Source: Elgaria multicarinata webbii (taxonomy: Eukaryota > Chordata > Lepidosauria > Squamata > Anguidae). Taken from it: a stretch of 64,000 nt of DNA. The DNA is taken from the NCBI RefSeq assembly GCF_023053635.1, contig NC_086179.1, forward strand, positions 5,346,001 through 5,410,000, read 5' to 3'. This document shows, piece after piece, positions 47,272-59,334 of the stretch. The position numbers and the translations under genes are program-made. Numbering within the stretch: position 1 is the first letter of the stretch; each line of letters begins with the position of its first letter. The notes beneath the pieces are model-generated. The model searched no databases, was not told the origin of the DNA, and worked only from the letters and a program-made list of their open reading frames with translations.

Positions 47272-49000
47272 CTGTGGGGCAGCCTTGGAGAAGCTCGCAG
47301 CTTCTCCTTGGAAAGTGGGACCTTTTCCAACGGTTCTTCCTACGGTGCAGAGGATTCCCTTCTCATGGAAGTGGGGGGTGGATATTTGTAATACAAAAAT
47401 AACTGATTTTGGCTATGCCAAGCAGATGAATGTGTCCCCTGAAGCGGGGAAGAACTTGGGTTGGATCCCCCGATGACCATACTTCACGTAGACCAATGGG
47501 ACCTTATTTACCTGTGACCTATTGTGATTTCTGCTCTAAGTATGACAAAACTGGGATCCAATCCCCCCCCCTTTTTTTTTAATGGCTGCTGCGGTTTCAA
47601 ACAACTTTGACGAGGTGAACCTTGACATGGTTTAGCGCATTCCAGGCCTGGTTTTAGTACCATGATTGCTTTTGGTGCAACGTGTTAAGAGGGGCAGTTC
47701 GTTCTTACGCCGGGTGTCTTGTGCAGCAAACCTTCAGGGTAAACTTCCTCCTTATGTTTCATGTCACGGTGGCCATCTTGGGAAAACCAAAAGCGTGCAA
47801 AGTCGGACGCGCCGAACTGCCACATCTAGAAAGTGAACGTGTGAGCGCCACCGCGAGGTCACTCGTGACACATCTCTGTTCTGTAGTAAATACGTGCGGG
47901 CCGGTGCGGCCTCGTGGTTTGGGAAGCCGCATTCGGCATTGTGGTGCATAATAGGCCCGCAGAGAGATTATGCGCCACACCAAAGCACGTGGCAACATGG
48001 TGTCGTTCTAAAGTAACCAACGCAAAGCTTTGGGTCGAATACTATTTGGATTTGGTATGGGGAGATTGACTAAACTCATGAGGTTGTCCTCACGTGTTGG
48101 TTTCTGGTTCTCTTCAGAGGATGTCGCTTGCAGGTCAAGGTGCCGTTCAGACAGCTGGTGTACGGTGCAGCTTTGGGCATGGTTTCGGCGCTAGCGAACT
48201 GAAATGGCACAAAACTTGAATTGACTAAGGCACAGTCCTCGCTGAGTTGGTCAGCCTGTGTCAAGTGGCTCAGCTAAATGCAGATGGGGGGCTCCCATGA
48301 CTGAATGTTCCTCCCTAGAAAAAAGAAATCCCTCCATATAGAAAACTGAATGCCAGGGAGAAAGGTTCTAACCTTTCTTCAACTTGACCTGCTAGCTTTT
48401 GCGTGCAAGTTCCTTTTTTCCTTTTAGGGAGGCCCAGATACCCCATGTTTACCACTGCTCACTAGGCCAAATTTCGGCCTTGAGAAAGTAAATTATGGTG
48501 GCTGCCTTCAACATGCATGTTAGTTCAGAAGGAATGTGCCAGGCGAAGAGGAGTTGAAGATGACAGCCGAGAGCGGTACTCCATAGGGTAAAAAATCTAG
48601 GGGACAGACATTCTTTGCCCTCTTAGACTTTGGCTTCAATGCCCAGGCATTCTGTTATGCCCCCCCCACACACACACACACACTCCCTATTAGCATTTAT
48701 GTGTATAAGTGAGGGAATTTAAGCCCTCCTACAGAAACATTAGTAGAAGATCCACATTGGAGTTGCTGATCCTTCTCAACAGAATTCTAAACTGTGATCA
48801 AACTGCTTTTTGGTTCTTTGCACGTAGAGAACTAGATGCCAAGGAGAAAGGTTCTAGCCTGTCATTTACCCTGACACTCTAGTTTTCGAAATGCAAGGCT
48901 TTGTTATTTATACTTTTTTTGGGCTGGGAGGCCAAGATATCATCCAGGGAGAGGCGAGGGGTGTCTCCATTTTCCAGTTCTGTATCCATTTTGTCTCCAA

Positions 49001-49130
49001 AGCCTTAGCTAGACCTAAGGTTTATCCCAGGATTGTCCCAGGATCATCCCTGTTCATGTAAATGACACACAAGGGATCCCGGGGGCAGGCAGGGACGACC
49101 CCGGGATAAACCTTAGATCTAGCTAAGGCC
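49001..49130. mobile_element. Hairpin MITE in 3' UTR (copy of 10422)
   Basis: GCCTTAGCTAGACCTAAGG and CCTTAGATCTAGCTAAGGCC arms; centre GTTCATGTAAATGACACAC. In RNA it would fold into a stem of about 45 base pairs. Confidence 0.85.
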
Positions 49131-49179
49131 ATAGTCTGACCTTAAGTGGGAGCCATGCCATTGGCTGTATTAGCTGGGG

Positions 49180-49280
49180 ATCATGGGAATTGTAGCCTAA
49201 CACATCTGGAGGTTGGATTAATGGGCCTCTAATGCTGAACACTCCCCAAACTACAATTCCCAGGGTTCCTTAAGGGGAAG
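49180..49280. mobile_element. Old hairpin fragment
   Basis: GGGAATTGTAGCCTAACACA and CAAACTACAATTCCCAGGG are imperfect inverted arms of the 26629 type. Confidence 0.5.
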
Positions 49281-50631
49281 CCCCGTCCGTTCAACATCAG
49301 AGTTATTTCATTTCTGGCGTGAAATGTGCCAGGTACCACGTCTGCTAGCCTGAATCGATCAGCCGCTCCTGTGTTAGAGTAGCGCAGTTACACTCCTCAG
49401 GTGCTGTACTGTTTTGTAGATGCTTGAGGCGCTGCTAGGTTGAGACACTGGCCTTAAAGGACCAGATAAGCTATTACAATCAAGCATCTGTGAAATAGTT
49501 TTCGTCACCAAATAATCTTTTGGAACGGTGAGAAGGTTCTGCGAGGAACCTCATTTGGTGTGGGGTTATTATTTGAAAGGAGCTGTGAAACGTCTCCCTC
49601 AGATACGTCTCTGTTCAGACTACTCCATGATGTGTGCGTGGGTAACTTGTACATAGATAGAATTTATGGGTGCCTGTGTGGCACCTCGTACTAAATCCAT
49701 TCTTCTGCACTTGGTTCTCTTAGGTTTTTAACGTTATGGCTTTTTAAGTAACGTTGTCAACACGTCCATGCATATTTATATACGAAACTGTGTTTACAAT
49801 CGGCTTTAGTGCTATAAATAACAGAGTTGCTTTCTTTCCCCCATATTTAGAAAAAGGAATATTTCCTTTTTCTCCTCCCGCGCACTGTGAAGGCGCCTTC
49901 AGTGTGTGCAATGTAGTATTAAGAATATCCAATTGCTGATGTTCTGGTGTCCTAAGAGCATTGCAGCATTCTGGGGTGCCGTCCGTCCATCCGTCGGGGA
50001 CTTGTATACGTGCAAGGGTGCACTGTTTATTTGCAAAAGACATATTTCCAAGTCCGCTAGTTGCCAGAATAGACATAATGTGTCAATGACCTTGCCCCCA
50101 TATCTTCCAATGTTCACATATCACGAGGGCTGGTGTATTTCTTTCTGAGAGCGCGCATGGGGGCGCATGCACATAAAATGGATCACCTGTGTTTGGCGTG
50201 CCAGTTGTCTCGGTGATAATCAGGTGCACAGGACAGGTGAGTGCCCTCAGGTAACGTCCCGGTTTGGGTGACTGTTAAGGTTGATGGACAAGTCTCTGTC
50301 ATTACGGTTTTGATTGCTGTTATTATTGTTATTATTTAGTAGTATTAATAGTAATATTATTATTCTCTTATTTGTTAGGGATCCCCCTTCCTCAACCACA
50401 GCACCCTCTGGGAATTGTGTTTCTGTAAGTTTCTTTTGGCAGCCTGCAGCTCCTCACATAACTCCCACGGGGCAAAGTTTTAATAAGTATATCACTGGGG
50501 TTTAGACTCGCCCAACGTTCAAGGGGTTATGGGTGACCTGAACAAAACTTGTACAAGGAGAGAGGAGCAAACAGCAGGCTAGAGGTGTAATCTTCCTGCT
50601 TACTTGAAATGGGGAGAATTCATATGGTTTA

Positions 50632-50690
50632 AATAAAGAACTTGACAGCGTAGACGTGTTCTGTTTTCATTTCTTCTGTGTTTGTTCCCT
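50632..50690 (+). terminator. SLC35B4: SLC35B4 polyadenylation signal
   Basis: AATAAA at 50632-50637. A GU-rich region (TGTTCTGTTTTCATTTCTTC, TGTGTTTG) follows from about 50657. The cleavage site would fall near 50650-50658. Confidence 0.65.
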
Positions 50691-50877
50691 CGAATCCTCA
50701 CGTCTCTGGCAAAAGACAGGTTTGAAGCTGGCTTTAAAATGTAGTCTTGAGAAAGGTGAACTCTTCGGGTTATCCCTGACTGGGTCTCAGCGTGGTCTAC
50801 AAACCAGTTACGGCATGCATTTCCCGCTAGCGAGAGGCCTACAAAATATAAGCGCTGGGCCAGGAATGCGGCCATGA

Positions 50878-51575
50878 TTATTTATTTATTATTATTATTT
50901 ATTTATATAGCACCATCAGTGTACATGGTGCTGTACAGAGTAAAACAATAAAATAGCAAAACCCTGCCGCATAGGCTTATATTCTAATAAAATCATAATA
51001 AAACAATAAGAAGGGGAAGAGAATGCACCAAACAGGCACAGGGTAGAGTGAAACTAACAGTATAAAGGTCAGATCAAAATCAAGTTTTAAAAGCTTTAGA
51101 AAAAAAAAGTTTTTAGTTGAGCTTTAAAAGCTGCGGTTGAACTTGTAGTTCTCAAATGTTCTGGAAGAGCGTTCCAGGCGTAAGGGGCAGCGGAAGAAAA
51201 TGGACGAAGCCGAGCAAGGGAAGTAGAGACCCTTGGGCAGGTGAGAAACATGGCGTCAGAGGAGCGAAGAGCATGAGCGGGGCAATAGTGTGAGATGAGA
51301 GAGGAGAGATAGGAAGGAGCTAGACAGTGAAAAGCTTTGAAGGTTAACAGGAGAAGTTTATATTGGATTCTGAGGTGAATTGGAAGCCAATGAAGAGATT
51401 TCAGAAGTGGAGTAACATGGTCAGAGCGTCGAGCCAAGAAGATGATCTTAGCAGCAGAGTGGTGAACAGAAACCAGCGAACTGATGTGAGAAGAAGGAAG
51501 GCCAGTGAGAAGAAGGTTGCAGTAGTCCAACCGAGAGATAACCAAGGCATGAACAAGAGGGTTGTAGCTGAATAA
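50878..51575 (-). mobile_element. L2-type LINE 3' portion (ATT-tailed subfamily)
   Basis: The minus-strand frame 51096-51545 has [40 protein letters not shown] and FSSAAPYAWNALPEHL. The 3' tail is AGCACCATCAGTGTACATGG with (ATT)n. It begins about 220 bases past the SLC35B4 poly(A) site. Confidence 0.93.
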
Positions 51576-52058
51576 AGGGGTTGGATCCAGATATACACTT
51601 GATCAACTTCCTCGCCCTTTCCTTCCCTGCCTAAAAAATGCTGCAGTGTCAGGGGATCCTGCTGAATGGGATGACCTTGAGTAGGAAGGAAGGGGTCAGA
51701 AAATGGCTGAATCCAGACGACACGCTATTCAACCTTTTTGGTGGGGAGGCGGTAATAAGAACAGAATGGGAAACAACTGTTGATTAGTGTGACGTCCGAA
51801 CTCAGCCACTGTGTCTGTTGTACTGGGGTGGGGGAAAATGTGCCCATGAAATGTTGCCTCCCTCTGTTCTAGTATTTGATAAATGACATGCAATTGTGTT
51901 TAGTATTTGATTGCTTATTACATTTCATATTCGATGTCCGGGAAAACAGGATACTCCCAATGCTGTGGTCAGAATTTCACATTCAAAATTGTGACTGGCA
52001 AAACTGGAAATTCGAGGGGGGGGGGTTGCGTTGCTCGATTTGCGAAGGTGTTATAGCT
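51576..52058. other. Intergenic, unassigned
   Basis: A partial trace of the TTCAGAC-type elements is possible near 51710-51800; otherwise nothing. Confidence 0.3.
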
Positions 52059-52377
52059 TAGGGTGACCCTATGGAAAGGAGGACGGGGCTCCTGTATCTT
52101 TAACAGTCGTCTAGAAAAGGGAATTTCAGCAGGTGTCACTTGTATGGTTGCAGCACCTCGTGAAACTCCCTCTTCATCACAAGAGTTAAAGCTGCAGGAG
52201 CCCTGCCCTCTTGACCAGATACAAAAGAAGCCGGGGCTCCTGCAGTTTTAATTGTTGTGATGAAGAGGGAGTTTCACCAGGTGCTGCAGGCATACAAATG
52301 ACACCTGCTGAAATTCCCATTTCTGTGCAACTGTTAAGAGATACAGGAGCTGTCCTCCTTTTCATATAATCACCCTA
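52059..52377. mobile_element. Non-autonomous hAT element (TAGGGTGACC family), simple copy
   Basis: TAGGGTGACC and ATCACCCTA ends with two inverted internal blocks. About 319 bp, close to the simple form of this family. Confidence 0.8.
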
Positions 52378-52395
52378 TTAGGTCTCTTTTACATC

Positions 52396-52400
52396 ACACA

Positions 52401-52443
<43 letters not shown>
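52396..52443. repeat. (CA)n(GA)n compound microsatellite
   Basis: A CA run passes directly into a GA run. Confidence 0.95.
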
Positions 52444-53344
52444 CAGCAGCAGGAGGAGCTTGTCCTGAAGCTACAAAATGCAGCTTAAGAGCTTTCTTTG
52501 TCTGCCTCTTGCGTCTGGACTGTTTCTAAGGTCTCTCTTGGTTCCTTCTCTGGCATCTCATCTATCCTGCTCAACGGGCTTGAGAAATGAGGTGTTCTCA
52601 TTAAGGCGGTGGGGTGGGGGGCTGGCTGGAAGCTACATTTTGAAAATCCCTGGGTTGTCTAGTTTGAATCCTCATTGCTTTCAAAGCACAAAATAGATGC
52701 CTGTCACCTAAATTACATGGAAAAGGCAAAGGGGTCTTTGGGGTGCTGTAAAGATGTCTTTGTAAATCACCAAACATACCCTGGGTTTTCTCGCTGCTCT
52801 TGTTTTTACAGAAAACATAAATAATGGCCTAAGGAAACTAGTTTTCTGGGTTGAATGGGGGAAAGCCCTGTTCGTTGGCTGTGGGCCCAGCCTCAAACAC
52901 ATCAAAACAAAGAATCTAAATAGCTTTTGATCACTATTTTAATTAGTAAACTTTGGGGAAAGTTGGAATTATTTGGGCATCAGTAGATCAAGAGTCTGAG
53001 AACAGTCAAGTCACTGTTCGGTTGTGGAACACATGCCTCGAATGTCTGAAGATCCCAAGCTCCGGCTGGAGAACTTGTGTGGTGGGACCAGCAAAGACAT
53101 CTTTGATCCCAAGATCTGACCTTTCTGGACAAATGGACCATCTCTCTGAGTTGTTACAAAGCAGTTTACTTCCATGCTGACTTGACGGGCTGTTTAGGTG
53201 TGTAATCAACAGTGCCTTTCATACAGCTGTTTCCCCTCTGCCCCCTTGTTTTTTAAAAAAGGGCTTGACCCACCTTTACAGAAAACTCGTTGCAGTGGGG
53301 ATGGGATGGGCTAACCAGCACAGAACCTTTCCAATCCAATTCGC
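52444..53344. other. Intergenic, no feature recognised
   Basis: No repeat or exon recognised. Two short open stretches (52478 +, 53006 -) have no domain. Confidence 0.4.
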
Positions 53345-53830
53345 CTTAGTATGTCATGTGTGAGGTTAGTATTCAAGTTGACTTCGATTTATGGCGACCC
53401 TATGAATCGGCGACCTCCAGTTGCATCTGTTGTAAACCGCCCTGTTCAGATCTTGTAACTTCACGTCCATATCTTCCTTTATGGAGTCAACCAATCTCTT
53501 GATTGGTCTTCCTCTTTTCCTTCTACCTTCTGTTTTTCCTAGCATTACTGTCTCTTCTAAGGAGTCATTTCTTCTCATTATATGTCCAAATTATGATAGT
53601 CTCTGTTTCAGCATTTTCACTTCTAGTAAGAGTTCTGGCTTAATTTGTTCTAGAACCCACTAATTTGTCTTTTTAATGGTCTGCGGTATCTGCAAAACTC
53701 TCCTTCGATAACACATTTAAAAGGCGCTGATCTTCCTATTCGCTTTTTTCATTGTGCGACTTTCGCAGACATATATGGAGATCAGAAATAACCTGGGGTC
53801 TGAATAATCCTGTGAGGTTAGTTGACTATA
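53345..53830 (-). mobile_element. RTE/Bov-B-like LINE 3' fragment
   Basis: The minus-strand frame 53366-53578 reads RRNDSLEETVMLGKTEGRRK, RGRPIKRLVDSIKEDM and NWRSPIHRVAINRSQLEY, the C-terminal end seen in squamate and bovine RTE/Bov-B elements. GATTTATGGCGACCCTATGA marks its 3' end. It supports a squamate origin. Confidence 0.75.
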
Positions 53831-54090
53831 AATCATTATGATCTAAACCTTTGTGGCATCATAATATAATGCTTTGTGGATTTTGAGTCCTTCACTTCAA
53901 ATATTTGTTGGGTGAAAATGTGCCATTTGCTCTACATGAAGTAGTGGGCCGTTATGATCAAACCCCCTCCACACTTTATTTGTGCCTGAAATATGATCAC
54001 ATTAAATGAGATGATTGATTTGTTGGCCCAGTCATGGGACTGTTAAGCAAAACCTGATAAACATGCAAGCTGCAGTAGAATCATGAAAAA
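53831..54090. other. Intergenic, unassigned
   Basis: Nothing recognised. Confidence 0.3.
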
Positions 54091-54091
54091 G

Positions 54092-54395
54092 GAAAGGAAA
54101 GGAATCTCTCGTGCAAGCACTGAGTCATTACTGACTCTTGGAGGGACGCCAGCTTTCGCTGACGTTTTCTTGGCAGGCCTTATAGTGGGGTGGTTTGCTG
54201 TTGCCTTCCCTGGCCGTGATTACCTTTCCCCCAGCTAACTGGGTACTCATTTTACCGACCTTGGGAGGATGGAAGGCTGAGTCGACCCGAGCCGGCTGCC
54301 TGAGAACCAGCTTCCGCCGGGATCGAACTCAGGCCGTGGGGAGAGTTTCAGCTGCAGAAACTGCTGCTTTACCACTCTGCGCCACACGAGGCTCA
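54092..54395 (-). mobile_element. tRNA-derived SINE (type 3, Sauria-SINE-like)
   Basis: The reverse complement of the 43541 copy: AAGCACTGAGTCATTACTGA, GGGTGGTTTGCTGTTGCCTT, B box GATCGAACTCAGGCC, and GCGCCACACGAGGCTC. Confidence 0.8.
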
Positions 54396-54396
54396 G

Positions 54397-54665
54397 TAGA
54401 ATCATAGAATAGCAGAATTGGAAGGGACCTACAAGGCCATCGAGTCCAACCCCTTGCTCAATGCAGGAATCCACCCTAAAGCATCCCTGGCAGATGGTTG
54501 TCCAGCTGCCTCTTGAAGGCCTCTAGTGTGGGAGAGCCCACCACCTCCCTAGGGAACTGATTCCATTGTCGCACTGCTCTAACAGTCAGGAAGTTTTTCC
54601 CGATGTCCAGCCAGATTCTGGCTTTCTGTAACTTCAGCCTGTTATTCTCTGTCCTGCACTCTGGC
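54397..54665 (-). mobile_element. CR1 LINE 3' end
   Basis: AGAATCATAGAATAGCAGAA, and a reversed [20 protein letters not shown] frame. It abuts the type-3 SINE directly. Confidence 0.92.
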
Positions 54666-55777
54666 TGTGAGGTCCTCAGTTTGATTAAATTGAAGCCTTG
54701 GCTGTCATTGGCTGAGCTGCTGTGATGTCGCGGAACGCTCATGTGCGTTCCGATAGCTGGGGAATGACATTGCCCCAGACCTTCTAAGGTCAGAGGCAGC
54801 TGCCGGATCGGAGGGAGGGGGTGAAAAGGCAAGGGATGGTTTGTTTAGTTGAGTGTCTGAGAATGAGGCATGAGTAACGTTTGTGAGAACGAACTGTGTG
54901 AGTAGCATAGGGAGGTAAGCAAGGATTGGCAACAGCAAAAAGTATCACAAACTGCATACACAACCCTTTTTACTGACCATTTGTTGGCTGTTAATATTCT
55001 GTGCCCATTGTTGAACAGCATGAAAAACTGGATTTTATGTTGATGGATGTGCACTCATAACCGTATTTCATTCGCTTACATTTCTTTTTAACGCAACACA
55101 AGGAAGATAATGCATTTACTTCTGGTAGAACCGCTACACCAGTTCAGCCCATATATTTACACCAGGAAGACATATTTGTGAATAGCAAAGAGGCTTCACG
55201 TAGCAAAATACATAAAGCCGCACGGCATATTCCTTTTTCTTTCCCAGCAATTTTACTTTAAGGCTTCAAGGAGCCAGCTGGCGCGAGGCTTTGGGGGCCT
55301 TGAATCATGCCTATGAAGTGAGAGGCGCATAGCAGGTGTGCATGGCTTTTGAAAGCTGCCCAGGCTCTGCTTTCTACTTCTGGCATTTGAAAGCAACCTG
55401 TCTGCCTAATGGCTCCCAGCTGGTTCATCTCTAACCCTCTTCTCAGCCTCTGGAGATTTATGCCGGCTTCTCAGCTGCCGGAGAGATGAAGCTGGTCTTT
55501 AGGAGGTTAAAAAGGTGTATATTCTGTGCTTCGCGCACTTGGCCTTGGGAGTGATTTGTTTTCTGTGCTTTTTTTTTTTATGATGGCTGACAATTCAATG
55601 ACAACCACAAGACAGCATTTTAATAGGGTGACCATTGGTGCCGGAAAATTCCAGAAACCTCCGGGGGGCACGCGGGAACCAGAGGAACCGGAGTGGGCCA
55701 CCAAAATACTGGGGCGGGGTGTTTTTTAAAAAAAATTTCTAATTTGGATGCTAAGATAGCCCTTCTCCTCTCAGGGC
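54666..55777. other. Intergenic, mostly unassigned
   Basis: 55625-55730 begins TAGGGTGACCATTGGTGCCG, possibly the end of another hAT-type element. The rest looks single-copy. Confidence 0.35.
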
Positions 55778-56095
55778 AAATATTTATTTATTTATTACAT
55801 GTATATACCGCCCCATAGCCAAAGCTCTCTGGGCGGTTTACAAAGGTTTAAAACAGTGAACATTAAAAACAAACATGCGAAAATTTAAAACCATCGAAAG
55901 CATAAAAACAAACAACACCCATTTAAAACAACTATTCTGGTGTCAGTTAAAACGTCAGCATATGTTGTTAACTGCCTGAGAGAAGAGAAAAGTCTTGAAA
56001 ATGTTGGCGCCAGGCGAGCCTCGTCGGGGAGATCATTCCATAATTGGGGGGGCCACCACTGAAAAGGCCTCTTCCTTGTTGCCATCCTCTAAGAT
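55778..56095 (-). mobile_element. L2 LINE 3' portion, decayed
   Basis: (TTTA)n, TATACCGCCCCATAGCC, AAAACAGTGAACATTAAAAA, and reversed [13 protein letters not shown]. Confidence 0.88.
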
Positions 56096-57011
56096 CATTG
56101 CAAAAGGTGCATAGCTAACCCATTTTGACTTCTTTTTACTACACATGGGTCTTGCCGCGAACAACTGTTTTTGTTTTAAACTATCAGGATGTGAAACGTT
56201 TAGGGCTATCAACCACTGAAAGGAATCTTAGTTGAGTAACCGTGCAATCCTGCACTCAGAAGTAAGTCTCATTGAATTCAATGCAGCTTACTCCCTGGTA
56301 AAAGGTTATCTTTTTAACTGAAGAACAAACTAACTAAATCTGCATACAGTTGCTTTGAATCAAAGTAGTTCAGAAGCAAAAAAAAAAGGTTTTGTTTTAA
56401 CAGGATACACCCATTAAGTTTAAAATAATTGTATATATTTTTTCACTGTAAATGTCTTACTGGGCAGAGAAGCATTGCTTTGTGTTTTTGAATGAGTGCC
56501 GCTGTGTGCCTGCAGGGGGGGAAAAAACACGAACCAAAGAGTTGTTTCAAAGGTTTTATACATTTTGTTCTTTATATTTTGTTAAACGCTTTGGAAAGGG
56601 GCGGGTTTTCGAAGAATATAAAGAGTTGCTGCATTCTAGGCATACAATTTAATATTAATAGTAAAATTAAACTTCAAACGTATTTATAGAGGTTCTGACT
56701 TGCAAAGCCGATCAGCTGCTCAATTTCAAAATCCCACTTCTCTGAGTGGAAGGAGTGGTTCTTTCTCCCTCAACTTCAGAATTTTTATTTTCAGCGACAG
56801 CTAAATAAAACTACTGCATTGGCCTTTCATAATTGGGAAGGTCTGTAGATGCGTAACCTAATATTTGTTTTTAAAGTCTCATCTACTGGCAGGGGACAGG
56901 CTGCGATTGTTTCATCTGAAATCCACCGGAAAAACACCAGAATCCGTTTTTCTTGGCCACAGGCAACCAGGACAGAACCTAGGAATAGTGGTGTGGAAGC
57001 GAGATAAACTA
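56096..57011. other. Intergenic, no feature recognised
   Basis: No repeat family or supported exon. Confidence 0.4.
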
Positions 57012-57240
57012 CCAGTGTGGTGTAGTTTAAAAGTGTTGGACTGGGAGTCGGGAGATCCGGGTTCTAGTCCTCACTCAGCCATGGAAACCCACTGGGTGAC
57101 TCTGGGCCAGTCACAGGCTCTTAGCCCAGCCTACCTCACAGGGTTGTTGTTGTGAGCATAACATGGCAAGGAGGATTATGTACACTGTCTTGGGTTCCTT
57201 AAGAGGAAAAAAAAGGGGGGATATAAATGCAATAATAAAT
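57012..57240 (+). mobile_element. tRNA-derived SINE (type 1)
   Basis: ACCAGTGTGGTGTAGTTTAA, B box CCGGGTTCTAGTCC, and GGGGGGATATAAATGCAATA tail. Confidence 0.88.
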
Positions 57241-57347
57241 ATTTTAAAAATCTACCCGCCCCATGAAATGCCAGCTGCTGCCACCTGAGCGTGCACTCAA
57301 AAAAATATTGACCAGGTGAAATTGAGGCGCGATCTTCTCGTGGCTTT

Positions 57348-57971
57348 TAGGGGTGTGCGCAAGGTGACCGTATTTGGGAAAAAGAGGACAGCCCATGGGG
57401 TGGGGGGGTCGGTGGGCCAGCCGCTTTCTGGTGCCTCCAGAAACTGCATTGTTCGTCCTGCCACTTTAAAGGCCTCGATGGGAGGGGAAAGTGTGCCATT
57501 CCCACCCCGTCTCTGCTCCAATGCCTTTTCTATAATGCCCAGCTATGACCTGTTTTCCTCTTTAAGGTCCTGTTTGGAACAGTGGGAGGTGGGGGAATGA
57601 CGTGGCTGCAGAATGACGCACCTCCAGGAATTATGCCTCTCCCCCCCACACACACACTCTAATGGTGGCCTTAAAGGGGAAAGCACGTCGTTCCAGGACA
57701 TTATAGAAAAACACAGAAAATCCCCCAACACCCAGGAGAGAACAAAAACCAGGACAAATCCGGGAAAATCCTGACGGCGCCACTGGTGGCGGTGAGGACA
57801 CGTACAGCCTTTGCTCCTGAGCCCTGGTAAGTCCAGCCCTCCCAGGACTGCATGCTGGGAGTTGTAGGCTGCACGGGGGGGGGGGGGCTGGGGCTGTGAG
57901 AGGAAATGGCGGATCCGCCAGAAAATGGCCACTGTTATTCGGACTTTCGGCTCGAAGCTTGCACAACCCTA
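57348..57971. mobile_element. Non-autonomous hAT element (TAGGGGTGTGC family)
   Basis: Ends TAGGGGTGTGC and GCACAACCCTA. Perfect 8-bp duplications GTGGCTTT lie at 57340-57347 and 57972-57979. The interior (GGTGACCGTATTTGGGAAAA to AGGACAAATCCGGGAAAATC) is a second inverted structure. A long G-run is at 57878-57890. Its ends match the families of 16653 and 61384. Confidence 0.9.
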
Positions 57972-57979
57972 GTGGCTTT

Positions 57980-58623
57980 TGCCATGGCAAGAAGCTCTCT
58001 ATACGGGAACTAGCCCTTACTATCGCTTCTTCCCATACCATTTTGCCCACTTGGATTACTGACAACTCGGCAAACGGCCTCTTTCAAGCTGATAGAAGTG
58101 CACACAATATGCCCCCCCTTTACTAATAAGCGTGTTCGATTGAAATAATACAGTAGCTGCACGTCCAATTCAGTTGTTTTATAGCGAAACAAGAGCCACA
58201 GCAGGAACACATATAGTTCGAAGTTTCATCATACTCCGTTGAGTGCCCGTAGCCAGCCAGCCGCTCTCCCACAAAGCCTGCAATCTAGAAGCAGATACAA
58301 AACGCTTGTCGGGGTGCTAAGGCTGAAGGGAAACCCTTGCCGTTTCCAAAAGGAATTCACATGGGGGATTATACCGTTCCCGTTGTAGGGAAAACCCAAA
58401 ATGTGCCTAGGAATTCGCCACCGCCCAGCGGGAATGGCGCCCGCATCAGCGCCATGGCACCAGAGGGGCAGAAAGAAGAAGCCCCGTTTTGCACAGCCTG
58501 TGTGTTGCAAAACCTTTGAGAACTGCGACCAGACTTTCAGAAAAGACGAGCTATTGGGGCCTACTCAGAAACCGAGGACTCCGGTGAGGATTCTTCCTCG
58601 AAGGGGCAGCGGAGTGGTTCCAG
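57980..58623. other. 3' flank of the downstream - strand gene
   Basis: This should hold the 3' UTR of the gene ending at 58624. No AATAAA on the minus strand was found before the hAT element, so the end is unknown. Confidence 0.35.
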
Positions 58624-58820
58624 CTAAGGCTTTGGGCTGGGGAACAGGGAAGAGACGTGGCTTTCGGACACCAGGGGTTTGGGCTTTTTCCGCCCCGACG
58701 GGATGGGAGGGAGCACGGGTTTGGTGTTGGAACCGGGGCGGAGAGTGACTTGCGAGACGATTGGGGAAGCCGTTTTGGATTTTGGGGTTTTCTTCTCTTT
58801 GGTCTCAGGATGATCTGGAT
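58624..58820 (-). CDS. Terminal exon of downstream gene (LRGUK by synteny?)
   Basis: The minus-strand acceptor is TTTTTCCTCCTTCACAG. The exon has 2 bases, 64 codons and TAG. The residues are polar and low-complexity: PDHPETKEKKTPKSKTASPI, NTKPVLPPIPSGRKKPKPL and a final SSLFPSPKP. This suits a disordered C-terminal tail. The leading AT completes a Gly/Asp-type codon with the G left by the previous exon (G|AT, Asp). In human 7q33, LRGUK (LRR and guanylate-kinase protein of spermatids) ends tail-to-tail with SLC35B4, which is exactly this position and strand. No kinase domain is in the window, so the name stays a guess. Confidence 0.6.
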
Positions 58821-58928
58821 CTGTGAAGGAGGAAAAACTGGTTTGATTAGCAGTTCTGGGGAATGAACAGCGGCACCTGTCTTGGAGAAGCAGAAAGGTC
58901 CCTGCCCTCACCCGGAAACCCTGCTCAC

Positions 58929-58991
58929 CCGTCCCAAACGTGTTGGCCTGGCTTTGGTTCTGCCTATCCGTAGAAACGCTCCTTTTTTTTA
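58929..58991 (-). CDS. Penultimate exon of downstream gene
   Basis: 63 nt: 2 bases, 20 codons (KKRSVSTDRQNQSQANTFGT) and 1 base. Donor GGGACGG|GTGAGC is good. The acceptor, GCAATAGTAGCAG, has a weak pyrimidine tract. Phases fit both neighbours: the exon at 60410 leaves G, which with TA gives Val; this exon leaves G, which with AT gives Asp. Confidence 0.5.
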
Positions 58992-59334
58992 CTGCTACTA
59001 TTGCAGGCATTCCAGCCAGCAGGCCTGTCACCGACACCGCGTTCCGGAGCTGGACTTAAATTAGACTCTGAGACAATCAGAGGCCTAAATTTGGGCTTGA
59101 GAATGGACAGCAATTTGCCTTGATGCATCCTTTGCATTTGGGACTTAGCAGGACCAAGCCTCGAAACATGTTCTAAATGCCTGTTCTAGAACTAAGGTCC
59201 TCGCTGCACTGAGTTTGTTTGCTGGATTGATTATCCCTTCCAAATGTAGAGTGGCTGGGGGAAAGAGGATCCGCGAGCATGTGCAGAGTGCTCTTTCCTC
59301 AATATTCCATCACTGCATTTTTCTCCCTCTCTCA
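58992..59334. other. Intron of downstream gene, unassigned
   Basis: Nothing recognised. Confidence 0.35.

Larger units (their letters stand above)
47272..50655 (+). other. SLC35B4: SLC35B4 3' UTR
   Basis: No splice site or coding frame is needed between the stop and the AATAAA at 50632. The region is mostly single-copy in texture, with C-runs at 47568 and 48661. It carries a 130-bp hairpin MITE (49001-49130) and a small hairpin (49180-49275). The length (about 3.4 kb) is inferred from the lack of an earlier AATAAA. Confidence 0.6.
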
